From JACOMS01 sp051252005 (lineage in GTDB: Bacteria; Pseudomonadota; Alphaproteobacteria; Caulobacterales; Maricaulaceae): 64,000 bases of DNA. Below, piece by piece: positions 7,167-15,903 of this stretch. The translations under genes were made by a program, and so were the position numbers. The notes beneath the pieces were generated by a model. It was not told the DNA's origin. It did no database searches and saw only the letters and a program-made list of their open reading frames with translations. Position 1 is the stretch's first letter; the number at the start of each line of letters is the position of its first letter. The DNA is taken from the NCBI GenBank assembly GCA_051252005.1, contig JBPOEZ010000003.1:248001-312000 (forward strand), written 5' to 3'.

Positions 7167-8681
7167 TTACAAAAACATCATTACGGGGTCTTCGAGTAAG
7201 CCTTTAATGTGCTGGATCATTTTCGCGGCGTCGTAGCCGTCAATGATCCTGTGATCGCAGCTGATCGAGAAGTTCATAACGAGACGTTCTTTAACCTCGC
7301 CGTTTACCATCACCAATTGCGGCCGAATTTTATTCGGGCCAAAAATCGCTACTTCGGGACGGTTGATCACAGGCGTCGTGACAATACCGCCAAGCGGGCC
7401 AAGGCTTGTCAGCGTTGTCGTTGCTCCCGTCAGCTCATCTTTTGACAGGCTGCCCTCTTTCGCGCCTTTTGCGAGACGAGCGATCTCGCTCGAGACCTCC
7501 CACACGCTTTTGCTTTCTGCGTGACGCAAAACTGGCACGATCAGCCCCTTATCCGTTTGCGCTGCAATACCCAAATGCACAGGCTCGAACTGAGACAAGA
7601 AACCGGCTTCATCATTGTAGCGTGAATTAACCTGCGGAAACTCACGAATGCCAGAGATCATAGCCCGAATAATAAATGGCAGAACCGTGAGCTTTGGACG
7701 GCCCTCGCCGCGCTTGTCATTCAGACGTGTCCGCAGCGCCTCTAGCTCTGTGACATCGATTTCTTCGACATAGGTAAAGTGAGGAATATGGCGTTTTGAA
7801 GCCTGCATACGCTCGGCAATTATGCGCCGCATACCAATGATTTTGATACGGGTTTCGCCTGGCTGCTCTTCGAGCGCTTTTTCAAAAAGGTCAAGATCGG
7901 CGTGGGTCACTTGCCCAGATGTGCCCGTAGACTTAAGCTGAGCAAGGTCAATCCCCGCATCTTTAGCACGCTTACGCACAGCAGGCGCAGCGAGAACCTT
8001 CCCACCTGAAACTTTAGGCTTGGCCGTTTTTACGGGTGATGGTGAGGCTATTGGCGCGGCAGGTTTTGACGAGGCGGAAGGCGCAGGCGTTGCTTGCGGG
8101 CTGTCCGCAATATCGTCAGTTTCGAACGTGACAAGGTCAGCGCCAACAGCAATAATTTCGCCCGCTTCGCAGCCGCGCTTGATGATTTTTCCAGATACGG
8201 GCGCCGTAAGCTCAATCGTCGCCTTGTCTGTCATAGCATCGGCGACAGGGTCATCTTCTTCGACCATTTGCCCGTCTTCTACATGCCAAGCCGTAATTTC
8301 AGCTTCAACGACGCCTTCGCCAATATCTGGCATTTTGAATATATAAGTTCCGGATTGCGTGGTCGCCGATATGGTGTTTTGAGTCAGCGTTTCTTGCCCT
8401 GAACTTTCCTGCACAGGTTCGTCCTCATCATCGTCATCGCTCTCGGCGTCAAATACAACAAGGTCAGCGCCGACGGCAATCATATCACCCGCTTCGCAGC
8501 CCAGAGAGGTAATAATGCCCGTGACAGGCGCGGTCAGCTCGATTGTCGCTTTGTCAGTCATAGCATCCGCAACCGCGTCGTCTTCTTCGACTCGGTCGCC
8601 AACGGCTACGTGCCAAGCCGTAATCTCAGCTTCGACCACACCTTCGCCGATGTCAGGCATTTTAAATTTATATTCAGGCAT
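7167..8681 (-). CDS. bkdB: Branched-chain 2-oxoacid dehydrogenase E2 (dihydrolipoyl transacylase) with two lipoyl domains
   Basis: 504 residues. Two near-identical lipoyl domains (about 1-80 and 115-190) each carry DAMTDKATIELTAPV, with Lys as the lipoylation site. A peripheral-subunit-binding domain follows (APAVRKRAKDAGIDLAQLKS) and then the acyltransferase core with the catalytic CDHRIIDGYDAAK. It transfers the acyl group from E1 to CoA in valine, leucine and isoleucine breakdown. Last gene of the three-gene operon, six bases after E1beta. No E3 (lipoamide dehydrogenase) follows. A pyruvate-complex E2 is possible but less likely given the separate E1alpha/E1beta type. Confidence 0.93.
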   Translation of the reverse strand: MPEYKFKMPDIGEGVVEAEITAWHVAVGDRVEEDDAVADAMTDKATIELTAPVTGIITSLGCEAGDMIAVGADLVVFDAESDDDDEDEPVQESSGQETLTQNTISATTQSGTYIFKMPDIGEGVVEAEITAWHVEDGQMVEEDDPVADAMTDKATIELTAPVSGKIIKRGCEAGEIIAVGADLVTFETDDIADSPQATPAPSASSKPAAPIASPSPVKTAKPKVSGGKVLAAPAVRKRAKDAGIDLAQLKSTGTSGQVTHADLDLFEKALEEQPGETRIKIIGMRRIIAERMQASKRHIPHFTYVEEIDVTELEALRTRLNDKRGEGRPKLTVLPFIIRAMISGIREFPQVNSRYNDEAGFLSQFEPVHLGIAAQTDKGLIVPVLRHAESKSVWEVSSEIARLAKGAKEGSLSKDELTGATTTLTSLGPLGGIVTTPVINRPEVAIFGPNKIRPQLVMVNGEVKERLVMNFSISCDHRIIDGYDAAKMIQHIKGLLEDPVMMFL

Positions 8682-8687
8682 AGGGGC

Positions 8688-9701
8688 TTAGGCTTCCAAA
8701 ACGCGTTTAATGGCTTTTAGCACACGCTTCGGGCCGGGGAAATAGGCCCACTCCTGCGCGTGCGGATAGGGCGTGTCCCACCCAGTAACGCGCTCAATCG
8801 GCGCTTCGAGGTGATAGAAACAAGTTTCCATAACTTGCGCCATAAGTTCCGCGCCAAAACCGGAGGTTTTCGTCGCTTCGTGCAGGATAACGCAGCGTCC
8901 CGTCTTCTGAACGGACGCTTTAATCCCTTCAATATCGAGAGGTAGAAGCGAGCGCAGATCAAGAATATCAGCCTTAATACCATTGGCCTCGCAGACCGCC
9001 TTAGCGATCCAAACCATCGTGCCGTAAGCCAATATAGTGACATCCTCACCTTCGTCTATCACGCGTAGTTTTTCAAACGGAATAGAATAATGGCCTTCTG
9101 GCACTTCGCCAAATTCATGCTTAGCCCAGCTTTCCGCCGCCTTATCGTGGTCCCCGTCAAACGGTCCATTATAAAGGCGTTTCGGCTCTAGGAAGAGCAC
9201 AGGGTCATTATCTTCAATGGCTGTGATCAAAAGCCCTTTGGCATCATAAGGGTTGGACGGGATGATCGTTTTAAGGCCGGAAATGTGAGTGAACAAGGCC
9301 TCCGGGCTTTGGCTGTGCGTTTGCCCGCCGTAAATGCCACCGCCGACAGGCGTTCTGATCGTGAGCGGCGCCGTGAATTCACCGTTAGAACGGTAGCGCA
9401 AACGCGCGGCTTCAGACGCGATTTGATCATAGCCGGGATAAATGTAATCAGCGAATTGAATCTCTGCGACAGGGCGAAGGCCATTCGCCGCCATGCCAAT
9501 TGCGATGCCGACAATGCCGCCTTCAGAAATTGGCGTATCGAAACAGCGGTGCAATCCGTGCTTTTCCTGTAGCCCCGCCGTGCAGCGAAAAACGCCGCCG
9601 AAATAACCAACATCTTCGCCGAAAACGAGGACATTCGGGTCCTCAGTCATTTTGACATCCAACGCAGAGCGGATGGCTTCGATCATATTCATTCTGGCCA
9701 T
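8688..9701 (-). CDS. bkdA2: 2-oxoisovalerate dehydrogenase E1 beta subunit
   Basis: 337 residues, the normal length for this subunit. Shows the transketolase pyrimidine-binding domain (VLVFGEDVGYFGGVFRCTAG; EGGIVGIAIGMAANGLRPVA) with the Glu that activates thiamine diphosphate, and the C-terminal transketolase domain (VTILAYGTMVWIAKAV; LDLRSLLPLDIEGIKASVQK; HEATKTSGFGAEL). It forms an alpha2-beta2 tetramer with the product of the gene three bases upstream. The reading frames in this operon are separated by only a few bases, implying coordinated translation. Confidence 0.93.
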   Translation of the reverse strand: MARMNMIEAIRSALDVKMTEDPNVLVFGEDVGYFGGVFRCTAGLQEKHGLHRCFDTPISEGGIVGIAIGMAANGLRPVAEIQFADYIYPGYDQIASEAARLRYRSNGEFTAPLTIRTPVGGGIYGGQTHSQSPEALFTHISGLKTIIPSNPYDAKGLLITAIEDNDPVLFLEPKRLYNGPFDGDHDKAAESWAKHEFGEVPEGHYSIPFEKLRVIDEGEDVTILAYGTMVWIAKAVCEANGIKADILDLRSLLPLDIEGIKASVQKTGRCVILHEATKTSGFGAELMAQVMETCFYHLEAPIERVTGWDTPYPHAQEWAYFPGPKRVLKAIKRVLEA

Positions 9702-9704
9702 GGT

Positions 9705-10949
9705 CTACCCCAGCTCTTTCGTAAACTCATCGCGTTGATCACGGATGTGTTGCGGCATCTCTTCGTAAACTTGCTCGAACATCGTCATCGGATCGATCTT
9801 GGTACCCGTAGCCAAAGAACCGCGTTTTTCAGCCGCTTTATACGCTTTGCGAATACGGGCTTTAATAGTATCTTCGAGAGCCTTCTGGCGCTCCGCATCC
9901 CACTCACCAATTAATACAAGGTGATCCATCAAGCGTTTCACCGGATCGCCATAAGGCCACACGTCCGGTTCGTCGAGCGGACGGTACTTCGTAGGATCAT
10001 CCGAGGTCGAGTGCCCCTCCATGCGGTAAGTGAAATACTCAATCACCGTTGCCCCGCCGCCTTTTCTAGCGCGCTCAGCGGCCCACTGCGTCGCAGCGTA
10101 AACGGCGAGAAAATCATTCCCGTCAACACGCAACGTCGCAAGGCCGTATCCAACACCCCGCGCGGCAAAGGTCTCTCCCTCACCCGCAGCGATACCATGA
10201 AAGGACGAAATCGCCCACTGGTTATCGACGATGTTGATAATCACAGGTGCTCGGTAGGTCGACGCGAAATTGAGCGCATAATGGAAGTCCCCCTCCGCTG
10301 TCGCACCTTCACCTGTCCAAACAGAGGCTATGCCGTCTGTGTTTTTATAGGCTTCGGCCATAGCCCAGCCGACGCCTTGAATAAGCTGCGTGCCGAGGTT
10401 CCCAGAAATACTGAAATAGCCGTGCTTTTTGAAAGAGTAGAGAATGGGCAGAGATTTCCCCTGCAAGCTGTCGCCTTCATTGGAAAGAAGCTGGCACATC
10501 ATGTCTTCAAGTTCAGCGCCGCGCGTAATTAAGATACCCGATTGGCGGTATGTCGGAAACGTCATATCTGTGTCTTTGATAGCCATAGCGTGGGCGACTG
10601 AAATCGCTTCTTCGCCTTTGGACTTCATGTAGAAAGACATCTTACCCTGACGCTGCATGTTGAACATGCGCTCATCCATGATCCTCACGGTGAGCATATG
10701 CTCGAGCCCCTTACGGAGAACATCAGCCGATAATTCAGGGTCCCAAGGACCCGAAACTTTTCCGTTAAACCTCAAAACTCGGATTAGACCGAGTGAGTGT
10801 TCCAAAGTCTCGTGGTGATCCACCATCGGATCAGGGCGCGGCGGCGTATGCGCCGCCGGAACTGAGTAACTCGAAAAGTCAGGTTTATCACCGGGCCGGA
10901 ACGGCGGCTCCGGCACATAAAGACGAGATTGGTTGGTGCGTTTAGGCAT
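9705..10949 (-). CDS. bkdA1: 2-oxoisovalerate dehydrogenase E1 alpha subunit
   Basis: 414 residues with an N-terminal extension of about 60 residues (RPDPMVDHHETLEHSLGLIR) typical of bacterial branched-chain rather than pyruvate E1alpha. The thiamine-diphosphate motif reads WTGEGATAEGDFHYALNFAS ending in IINIVDNQWAISS, with Gly-Glu-Gly in place of Gly-Asp-Gly. A conserved EYFTYRMEGHSTSDDPTKYR loop follows. The enzyme decarboxylates branched-chain 2-oxoacids in the cytoplasm. It is the promoter-proximal gene, divergent from the Lrp-type regulator, with an AT-rich 134-base region between them. Confidence 0.93.
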   Translation of the reverse strand: MPKRTNQSRLYVPEPPFRPGDKPDFSSYSVPAAHTPPRPDPMVDHHETLEHSLGLIRVLRFNGKVSGPWDPELSADVLRKGLEHMLTVRIMDERMFNMQRQGKMSFYMKSKGEEAISVAHAMAIKDTDMTFPTYRQSGILITRGAELEDMMCQLLSNEGDSLQGKSLPILYSFKKHGYFSISGNLGTQLIQGVGWAMAEAYKNTDGIASVWTGEGATAEGDFHYALNFASTYRAPVIINIVDNQWAISSFHGIAAGEGETFAARGVGYGLATLRVDGNDFLAVYAATQWAAERARKGGGATVIEYFTYRMEGHSTSDDPTKYRPLDEPDVWPYGDPVKRLMDHLVLIGEWDAERQKALEDTIKARIRKAYKAAEKRGSLATGTKIDPMTMFEQVYEEMPQHIRDQRDEFTKELG

Positions 10950-11021
10950 AATTTTCCCTACAAAAAGAAGGCAGTTTTCAGGACATGTTTACCTAAGAAA
11001 ATGTTATTTTAATTTACTTTT

Positions 11022-11049
11022 TTGGTTGATATTTCGCTTATTGTAGAAT
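11022..11049 (+). promoter_or_regulatory. Candidate promoter for the Lrp-type regulator
   Basis: TTGGTT at 11022-11027 and TAGAAT at 11044-11049 are 16 bases apart, placing the start about 25 bases before the strong GGGAGG ribosome site. The surrounding DNA is AT-rich with AGAAAAT/ATTTTCT half-palindromes, as expected for Lrp-family binding in a divergent control region. Confidence 0.4.
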
Positions 11050-11083
11050 AATTTTCTTTCAATTCAGAAATGGGAGGTATAAA

Positions 11084-11578
11084 TTGCCAGAACAAATTGA
11101 TGGCATTGACGCCAAAATTTTACATCTCATCCAAGGCAATGCCGCTCTATCCGTAGCGGACATTGCTGATAAGGTTGGCTTGTCCTCCTCGCCATGCTGG
11201 CGGCGCATTAAGCGCATGGAAGAACTAGGTATCATCAAACAACGTGTTACCGTTTTAAACCGCGAAAAGCTAGGGCTTGATTTCGAAGTCTTCGTCGCCG
11301 TCAAGCTTTCACTGCCCAATCGTAGTAACATGGAAAAGTTTGAACGCGCCATCGAAAATATGCCTGAAGTCGTGCAGTGTGCCGTTGTCACGGGCGCTGT
11401 TGATTACATGCTGCGCGTAGTGACCAAAAATATGCATTCCTACGAAGACTTCTTGCGTGAAGTCCTTCTCAGCATTGATCTCATTTCCGACGTTCAGTCC
11501 CGCATCGTCTTGCGTCAAGCCAAAGATACTAACGCGATCCCGCTAAATTTGATCTCAAACGCCATCCCTAGAATTTAG
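11084..11578 (+). CDS. bkdR: Lrp/AsnC-family regulator, likely activator of the bkd operon
   Basis: 164 residues. N-terminal helix-turn-helix (GIDAKILHLIQGNAALSVAD, SSSPCWRRIKRMEELGII) followed by the RAM/AsnC sensor domain (LDFEVFVAVKLSLPNRSNME, VVQCAVVTGAVDYMLRVVTK). The start is a TTG at 11084 with GGGAGG seven bases upstream; no in-frame ATG fits. It is transcribed divergently from the branched-chain dehydrogenase operon, the same arrangement as BkdR in Pseudomonas, where the regulator responds to branched-chain amino acids. The function is inferred from family and position. Confidence 0.85.
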   Translation: MPEQIDGIDAKILHLIQGNAALSVADIADKVGLSSSPCWRRIKRMEELGIIKQRVTVLNREKLGLDFEVFVAVKLSLPNRSNMEKFERAIENMPEVVQCAVVTGAVDYMLRVVTKNMHSYEDFLREVLLSIDLISDVQSRIVLRQAKDTNAIPLNLISNAIPRI

Positions 11579-11600
11579 GCGGCGCCCTTATTTAAGCGGC

Positions 11601-12443
11601 TTAGTCTTGTTTTAGCGTCCGTAGAGGATGCTTTCCATTCACCATCCCCATAAAAGGAGGATGGATAGAATAACCCACGAGCGCCTGTAGTTCAGGTAAA
11701 AGTTGCCTGACTGTGTCTGTGGATAATTCCAGAAGATAATTTTCCTGCTGACGCAAATAGGCTTCGCAATATTGGTGCGTCACGGCAAAGCGCGCATCGC
11801 CGGATTGGTTGCCGCCGCCGCCGTGCCATGTCGTCCCGAGAAAAAAGACAACCGATCCGGCAGGCATAATCGCCGGAATAGCCTCTTCACGCTTTGGCGC
11901 GCGTGCATTATCCCATTTGTGGCTTTCAGGGATAATGACCGTGGCTCCATTTTCTTGCGTAAACTCGTCAATTGCCCAAATCGTTGCCGCCCCCAATGGA
12001 GGGCGCGGGCGCGGAATGCGGTAAAATCCGTCATCATAGTGCAAGGCTTGCGGGGCCTCGCTGGGCAGGATGTTGATCATCTGGCTCTGACTCAACAGAA
12101 AATTTGGCTGAAATATCTTATCCATCAAGCCCAGAACGCGCGGATGAACGGCGAGCGCGTCTGTGAGCCGTGTCTTGGATAGTACATCATAAACCCGCTG
12201 CGTTTCATGTCCTTCAAAGCTATTGCGTCCCGTATGGCCAAGTAACCGCAAGCCTTCGGATTTAATCTCGGCGCAAAGAGCGCGGCTTAGAAGACCTTCG
12301 ATAATGACATAACCATCCCTCATGAGCGCAACAAAATCACGTTCAATTTCGGCTGATTTGCGATCAGCAGACGGCGAGAGCTGCTTATGCGTCTTGGCAT
12401 GGTCGGCCGTATTGTAAGTTTTGACCTTTAATTCTGCAGGCAT
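11601..12443 (-). CDS. Phytanoyl-CoA dioxygenase (PhyH) family protein
   Basis: 280 residues of a jelly-roll Fe(II)/2-oxoglutarate oxygenase. The iron triad is readable: HYDDGFY (His-x-Asp) and the distal His in LGTTWHGGGGN, with a following Arg in RFAVTHQYCE for 2-oxoglutarate. PhyH members hydroxylate lipids, small amino acids or natural products, so the substrate is open. The gene is alone on its strand, converging with the Lrp gene and divergent from the ABM-MarR pair, and could be controlled from the same intergenic region as that pair. Confidence 0.85.
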   Translation of the reverse strand: MPAELKVKTYNTADHAKTHKQLSPSADRKSAEIERDFVALMRDGYVIIEGLLSRALCAEIKSEGLRLLGHTGRNSFEGHETQRVYDVLSKTRLTDALAVHPRVLGLMDKIFQPNFLLSQSQMINILPSEAPQALHYDDGFYRIPRPRPPLGAATIWAIDEFTQENGATVIIPESHKWDNARAPKREEAIPAIMPAGSVVFFLGTTWHGGGGNQSGDARFAVTHQYCEAYLRQQENYLLELSTDTVRQLLPELQALVGYSIHPPFMGMVNGKHPLRTLKQD

Positions 12444-12600
12444 AATACAATCCTATTTTCCTTAGAGGCAAATCCGTAATTCAGCCCTGCCTCTAATGAA
12501 TAGACAAGCACAATAAACAGCCGAGTACAATTTCAATGGCGCGCCTGAATACCGCCTATACACCATAGAATACCACACGCACTGCTTGACAGATTGGCTC

Positions 12601-12636
12601 ACTCCATATTAGTTATCATGATAACCAATATGGAGT
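12601..12636. promoter_or_regulatory. 36-bp near-perfect palindrome, probable MarR operator over the ABM promoter and ribosome site
   Basis: The arms ACTCCATATT and AATATGGAGT flank an inner TTATCATGATAA; 17 of 18 base pairs match (only 12611/12626 differ). A TTGACA at 12586-12591 lies just upstream as a -35 element, so the -10 would fall within the palindrome. The right arm contains the GGAG ribosome site of the ABM gene. A dimeric MarR repressor is the natural ligand. As RNA, the same sequence would form a hairpin hiding the ribosome site. Confidence 0.75.
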
Positions 12637-12641
12637 AACTC

Positions 12642-12926
12642 ATGCATATCCTCGCAGAAATTGTGCCAAAAACCGAGTTTTGGCATGATGCCCTAGAGGC
12701 CGTCATAGGGATACTAGACATCACCAATCAGGAAATAGGCTGCCACCGCTTTGAGCTTTATACGGACTATGAGAGTAGCCGCTTCTTTTTGATCGAACAC
12801 TGGGAAAGTCAGGCCGCCTTCGATTTTCACCATGCCCAAAACTACACAAAAGCTGTTTTTAAATCTTATGAAAACTGGCTAGCAGAGCCGCCCCGCATAA
12901 TTCGTATGAATAAAGTCGAGCCCTAG
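12642..12926 (+). CDS. Antibiotic biosynthesis monooxygenase (ABM) domain protein
   Basis: 94 residues, the normal length of a single ferredoxin-like ABM domain. Motifs include EIVPKTEFWHDALEAVIGIL, CHRFELYTDYESSRFFLIEH and WESQAAFDFHHAQNYTKAVF, matching the small quinol monooxygenase/YgiN group, which forms dimers and acts on quinones or related aromatics without a cofactor. Its ATG is six bases after the 36-bp palindrome, and the MarR gene begins on the base after its stop codon, so it is the likely detoxification gene of a self-regulated pair. Confidence 0.85.
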   Translation: MHILAEIVPKTEFWHDALEAVIGILDITNQEIGCHRFELYTDYESSRFFLIEHWESQAAFDFHHAQNYTKAVFKSYENWLAEPPRIIRMNKVEP

Positions 12927-13370
12927 ATGTTCTTCCTCAAAGAGCTTCCCACGCGCGATATGATCTCCGGTTACGTCGATGCGGCCGAAATCGGCGACTC
13001 TGCCAAAGTAGAAGACGCGCTCATCATGATGCGCCGTGCCAGTACTTTAGTGCGCTCCATCGATACTTATTTTTCGAGGCACGGACTGTCTCAGCTCAAA
13101 TTTTTGATCTTAGTTGTCATTGACCGCGAGCCAGAAAAAGCCTCCCTCCGCCAAAGCGAAATTCTTCAACGCCTCGATGTTTCAAAGCCCGTGTTGCATA
13201 GAACAGTTACCACCATGGTTGGGTGTGGCCTATTAAAACAACTAACAGACCCTGACGATCAGCGGGCGTCCAGACTATCGCTCACCCCGTCAGGGACCGC
13301 GGCCCTCACCTCAATCCTTCCAGGTTATTTCAAAATCATCACCGAGTATATGGGCGAAGACGCATCATAA
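12927..13370 (+). CDS. MarR-family transcriptional regulator
   Basis: 147 residues with winged-helix topology: a long N-terminal dimer helix (SAKVEDALIMMRRASTLVRS), a recognition region (LRQSEILQRLDVSKPVLHRT VTTM split across two helices), a wing (QLTDPDDQRASRLSLTPSG) and a C-terminal dimer helix. The Asp-Arg-like wing element DDQRASRLSLT is diagnostic. The start codon directly abuts the ABM stop (TAGATG), so it has no room for its own promoter. It probably represses the unit through the palindrome and releases on binding a phenolic or quinone ligand. Confidence 0.88.
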   Translation: MFFLKELPTRDMISGYVDAAEIGDSAKVEDALIMMRRASTLVRSIDTYFSRHGLSQLKFLILVVIDREPEKASLRQSEILQRLDVSKPVLHRTVTTMVGCGLLKQLTDPDDQRASRLSLTPSGTAALTSILPGYFKIITEYMGEDAS

Positions 13371-13445
13371 CCTATCAGTTTTCATCTCTTTTTTCCTTGG
13401 AAACCATAAATCCTTCTGAAGCAAGGTCGCTGCACGACTTAGTGC

Positions 13446-13478
13446 TATGAGCGCATTTTTATGACCTCAATGCTCATA
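13446..13478. repeat. Inverted repeat TATGAGC/GCTCATA in the MarR-downstream gap
   Basis: Perfect 7-base arms with a 19-base loop, within the 207-base gap before the exported protein gene. There is no U-run after it, so it is not a normal terminator. It could be an operator or a messenger stem. Nothing else distinctive is visible in the gap. Confidence 0.3.
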
Positions 13479-13577
13479 ACGCCAAAAACGAAATTCGGAT
13501 TCACTACATAAACATTGCAACCAAAACCATCAAAAGGCGTTTATTCCGTATCTGACGTACAGATAAGGAGAATAAAC

Positions 13578-14102
13578 ATGAATAAGCTCATTTTAACATC
13601 AGCCCTTGCGGCCGTGCTATCAGTTCCTGCTTTAGCGGCAGGCGCTCAATCTATTGCAGTCGGCGCGGAAGTACAAATCGGTTCGGACGCAGAAGCTGAA
13701 CGTGTCTCCGAGCGCATATATGCAGTTTCAGTTGACGGCGGACGTCGTGACAGCCGAGAAGACGTCTATGAAGAAGCTCTCTACCTCGCCGCCAAAAAGA
13801 CTATGCGCAATGATTATGACTGGTTTCGGATCGTCGACCGCCAAACGGAGAAAGAAACGACCCGTACTCAACGACGATCTGAGTTCTCAGGACGTTATGA
13901 ACGCGTACCCGAGCGTCGCTGCGGGCTTCTAAACTGCACAACGACTTATCGCGACTATTATCACGGGGGATTTGATACGGGTTCACCAGCTCGTGAGGAT
14001 AGTGTTTACACTGTGACGCTGGAGTTCCAAATGGGTTATGGCCCCTATAGAAACTCCGTCGGAGTTTACGACGCACAAAGCGTGAAGGCTAACTACAAGT
14101 AA
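13578..14102 (+). CDS. Exported protein resembling the CC0125/CC1285 family
   Basis: 174 residues from ATG 13578 behind AAGGAG; the longer open frame has no ribosome site. A Sec signal (MNKLILTSALAAVLSVPALA) is followed by a mature part with the recognisable segment EEALYLAAKKTMRNDYDWFR followed by IVDRQTEKE, the hallmark of a family of small envelope proteins found in Caulobacter relatives. Two Cys (RRCGLLNCTT) may form a disulfide. Unlike many relatives there is no lipobox Cys at the cleavage site. Function unknown. A hairpin with an internal T-run follows the gene. Confidence 0.72.
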   Translation: MNKLILTSALAAVLSVPALAAGAQSIAVGAEVQIGSDAEAERVSERIYAVSVDGGRRDSREDVYEEALYLAAKKTMRNDYDWFRIVDRQTEKETTRTQRRSEFSGRYERVPERRCGLLNCTTTYRDYYHGGFDTGSPAREDSVYTVTLEFQMGYGPYRNSVGVYDAQSVKANYK

Positions 14103-14109
14103 TCTAATT

Positions 14110-14134
14110 CGGCGCCCGTTTTTTTTGCGGGCGT
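14110..14134 (+). terminator. Hairpin after the CC0125-like gene
   Basis: CGGCGCCCG and CGGGCGTCG flank a T-rich loop (seven or more T). The T-run lies in the loop rather than after the stem, so termination efficiency is uncertain, although it is the only candidate between this gene and the SulP gene. Confidence 0.4.
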
Positions 14135-14253
14135 CGGTGCGAAAAACACCGCTTAACCGCCCCCTAATCCATTGCCAACTCAGAATATTGAAGCTTGCAG
14201 AAGTGTAGCCATCTCTATACACCCCGCCGCTTACGCTAGTATGCAGGTTTCTC

Positions 14254-15888
14254 ATGATTAAATCATCGCTTTCCGCCTTTACCGATAAAATCTCTATTCC
14301 GCCGCGTCGCCGCACAGGGCCGATAACCTTTACACCTGCGCGGGTTAAGACCGAAGTTTTATCAGGCCTTACCGTTGCTCTGGCACTCGTCCCCGAAGCC
14401 GTAGCCTTTGCCTTTGTTGCCGGCGTACACCCGCTTGTCGGTCTTTACGCCGCTTTCATAGTCGGACTGATAACAGCTGTCATCGGCGGACGCCCCGGTA
14501 TGATCTCGGGCGCGACGGGCGCTTTGGCCGTCGTCATGGTCGCACTAGTCGCACAGCACGGGGTTGAGTATCTTTTCGCCACCGTCGTCCTTATGGGTAT
14601 TCTGCAAATTCTATCTGGCGTCTTTAGGCTTGGAAAATTTATCAGGCTCGTCCCGCATCCAGTCATGCTTGGCTTTGTCAACGGACTCGCCATTGTCATC
14701 TTCCTCGCGCAAATGACACAATTCCAAACCGCCCCCGCCCCTGCGGGCGCTCACGGGCCCTTCTCTATGCTCCAAGGCACATGGATGACAGGCATGCCGC
14801 TCATTATGATGCTCGGCCTTGTTGCTCTGACGATGGGTCTTATTTGGGCCACGCCGAAGCTCACCAAAGCTATTCCTGCCCCGCTTGCAGGCATTGGCCT
14901 GATTACGGCGCTCGTGATTGTGTTCAATCTTGACGTTCCGCGTGTTGGAGATTTGGCGTCGATCAAAGGCGGCTTGCCGCCGCTCCATATTCCCAATGTG
15001 CCGCTGACGGTTGAGACGCTGCAAATCATCTTTCCTTACGCGCTTATTCTAGCTGCCATTGGCCTAATCGAGAGCCTTTTGACTTTAAATCTTGTCGGAG
15101 AAATCACCAATAAACGCGGCGGCGCGTCGCAAGAATGTGTTGCCCAAGGCGTCGCCAATACTGTGACAGGCTTCTTTGGCGGCATGGGCGGTTGCGCCAT
15201 GATCGGGCAAAGCATGATCAATGTGAAATCCGGCGGACGCACACGCCTTTCAGGCATTGCTGCAGCGCTCTTCCTCCTCGGCTTTATTCTTTTTGCCTCC
15301 GGCGCGATTGAGCAAATCCCGCTTGCCGCTCTGGTCGGGGTTATGTTTATGGTCGTTATCGGCACATTTGCGTGGCAGTCCTTTTCTATCCTGCGACGCG
15401 TACCGAAAATGGATGCCTTCGTTATCTTGCTCGTGACCGTCGTGACGGTTTGGCATGACCTTGCCTACGCTGTTGTCGTCGGCGTGATTGTCTCCGCACT
15501 GGCCTATTCATGGAACAATGCCAAACGGATTTCAGCCTCCATATCCACGGACGGTGATACCAAAATTTACAAAATCCAGGGCCCGCTTTTCTTTGGCTCT
15601 GTTGAAGGGTTCTCTCAACTCTTTACAATCGAAACTGACCCGCAAAATATCATTGTCGACTTCGACTATTCACGCGTCGTCGATCAATCCGCTTTGCAGG
15701 CTATTGACGCGCTCGCTGTCAAATATGAGGCTGCTGGAAAAACTCTGAGCCTTCGCCACCTTACCCATGATTGCCATGCTCTGCTTGCAAAAGCTGGACA
15801 GCTTATTGTCGATGCGGATGATGATCCAGATTATGAGCTAGCAGTTGATTATAACATCAAAACGGGCCGCCTTGGAGGCGGGCACTAG
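14254..15888 (+). CDS. SulP-family anion transporter with STAS domain
   Basis: 544 residues. The core has 12-14 hydrophobic helices with the SulP signature region (LSGLTVALALVPEAVAFAFV; GMISGATGALAVVMVALVAQ; GGMGGCAMIGQSMINVKSGG). The C-terminus is a cytoplasmic STAS domain (YKIQGPLFFGSVEGFSQLF; IIVDFDYSRVVDQSALQAID). Members move sulfate, bicarbonate or dicarboxylates across the inner membrane. In marine bacteria bicarbonate is a common substrate, but there is no carbonic anhydrase beside it, so specificity is open. No neighbours are co-oriented, so it is monocistronic. Confidence 0.92.
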   Translation: MIKSSLSAFTDKISIPPRRRTGPITFTPARVKTEVLSGLTVALALVPEAVAFAFVAGVHPLVGLYAAFIVGLITAVIGGRPGMISGATGALAVVMVALVAQHGVEYLFATVVLMGILQILSGVFRLGKFIRLVPHPVMLGFVNGLAIVIFLAQMTQFQTAPAPAGAHGPFSMLQGTWMTGMPLIMMLGLVALTMGLIWATPKLTKAIPAPLAGIGLITALVIVFNLDVPRVGDLASIKGGLPPLHIPNVPLTVETLQIIFPYALILAAIGLIESLLTLNLVGEITNKRGGASQECVAQGVANTVTGFFGGMGGCAMIGQSMINVKSGGRTRLSGIAAALFLLGFILFASGAIEQIPLAALVGVMFMVVIGTFAWQSFSILRRVPKMDAFVILLVTVVTVWHDLAYAVVVGVIVSALAYSWNNAKRISASISTDGDTKIYKIQGPLFFGSVEGFSQLFTIETDPQNIIVDFDYSRVVDQSALQAIDALAVKYEAAGKTLSLRHLTHDCHALLAKAGQLIVDADDDPDYELAVDYNIKTGRLGGGH

Positions 15889-15903
15889 GATAAACCACCT
15901 TTG

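Noticed and set aside
9921..10532. 203-codon plus-strand ORF antisense to E1alpha
   Set aside because: Shadow frame of a well-conserved enzyme gene; no ribosome site or domain.
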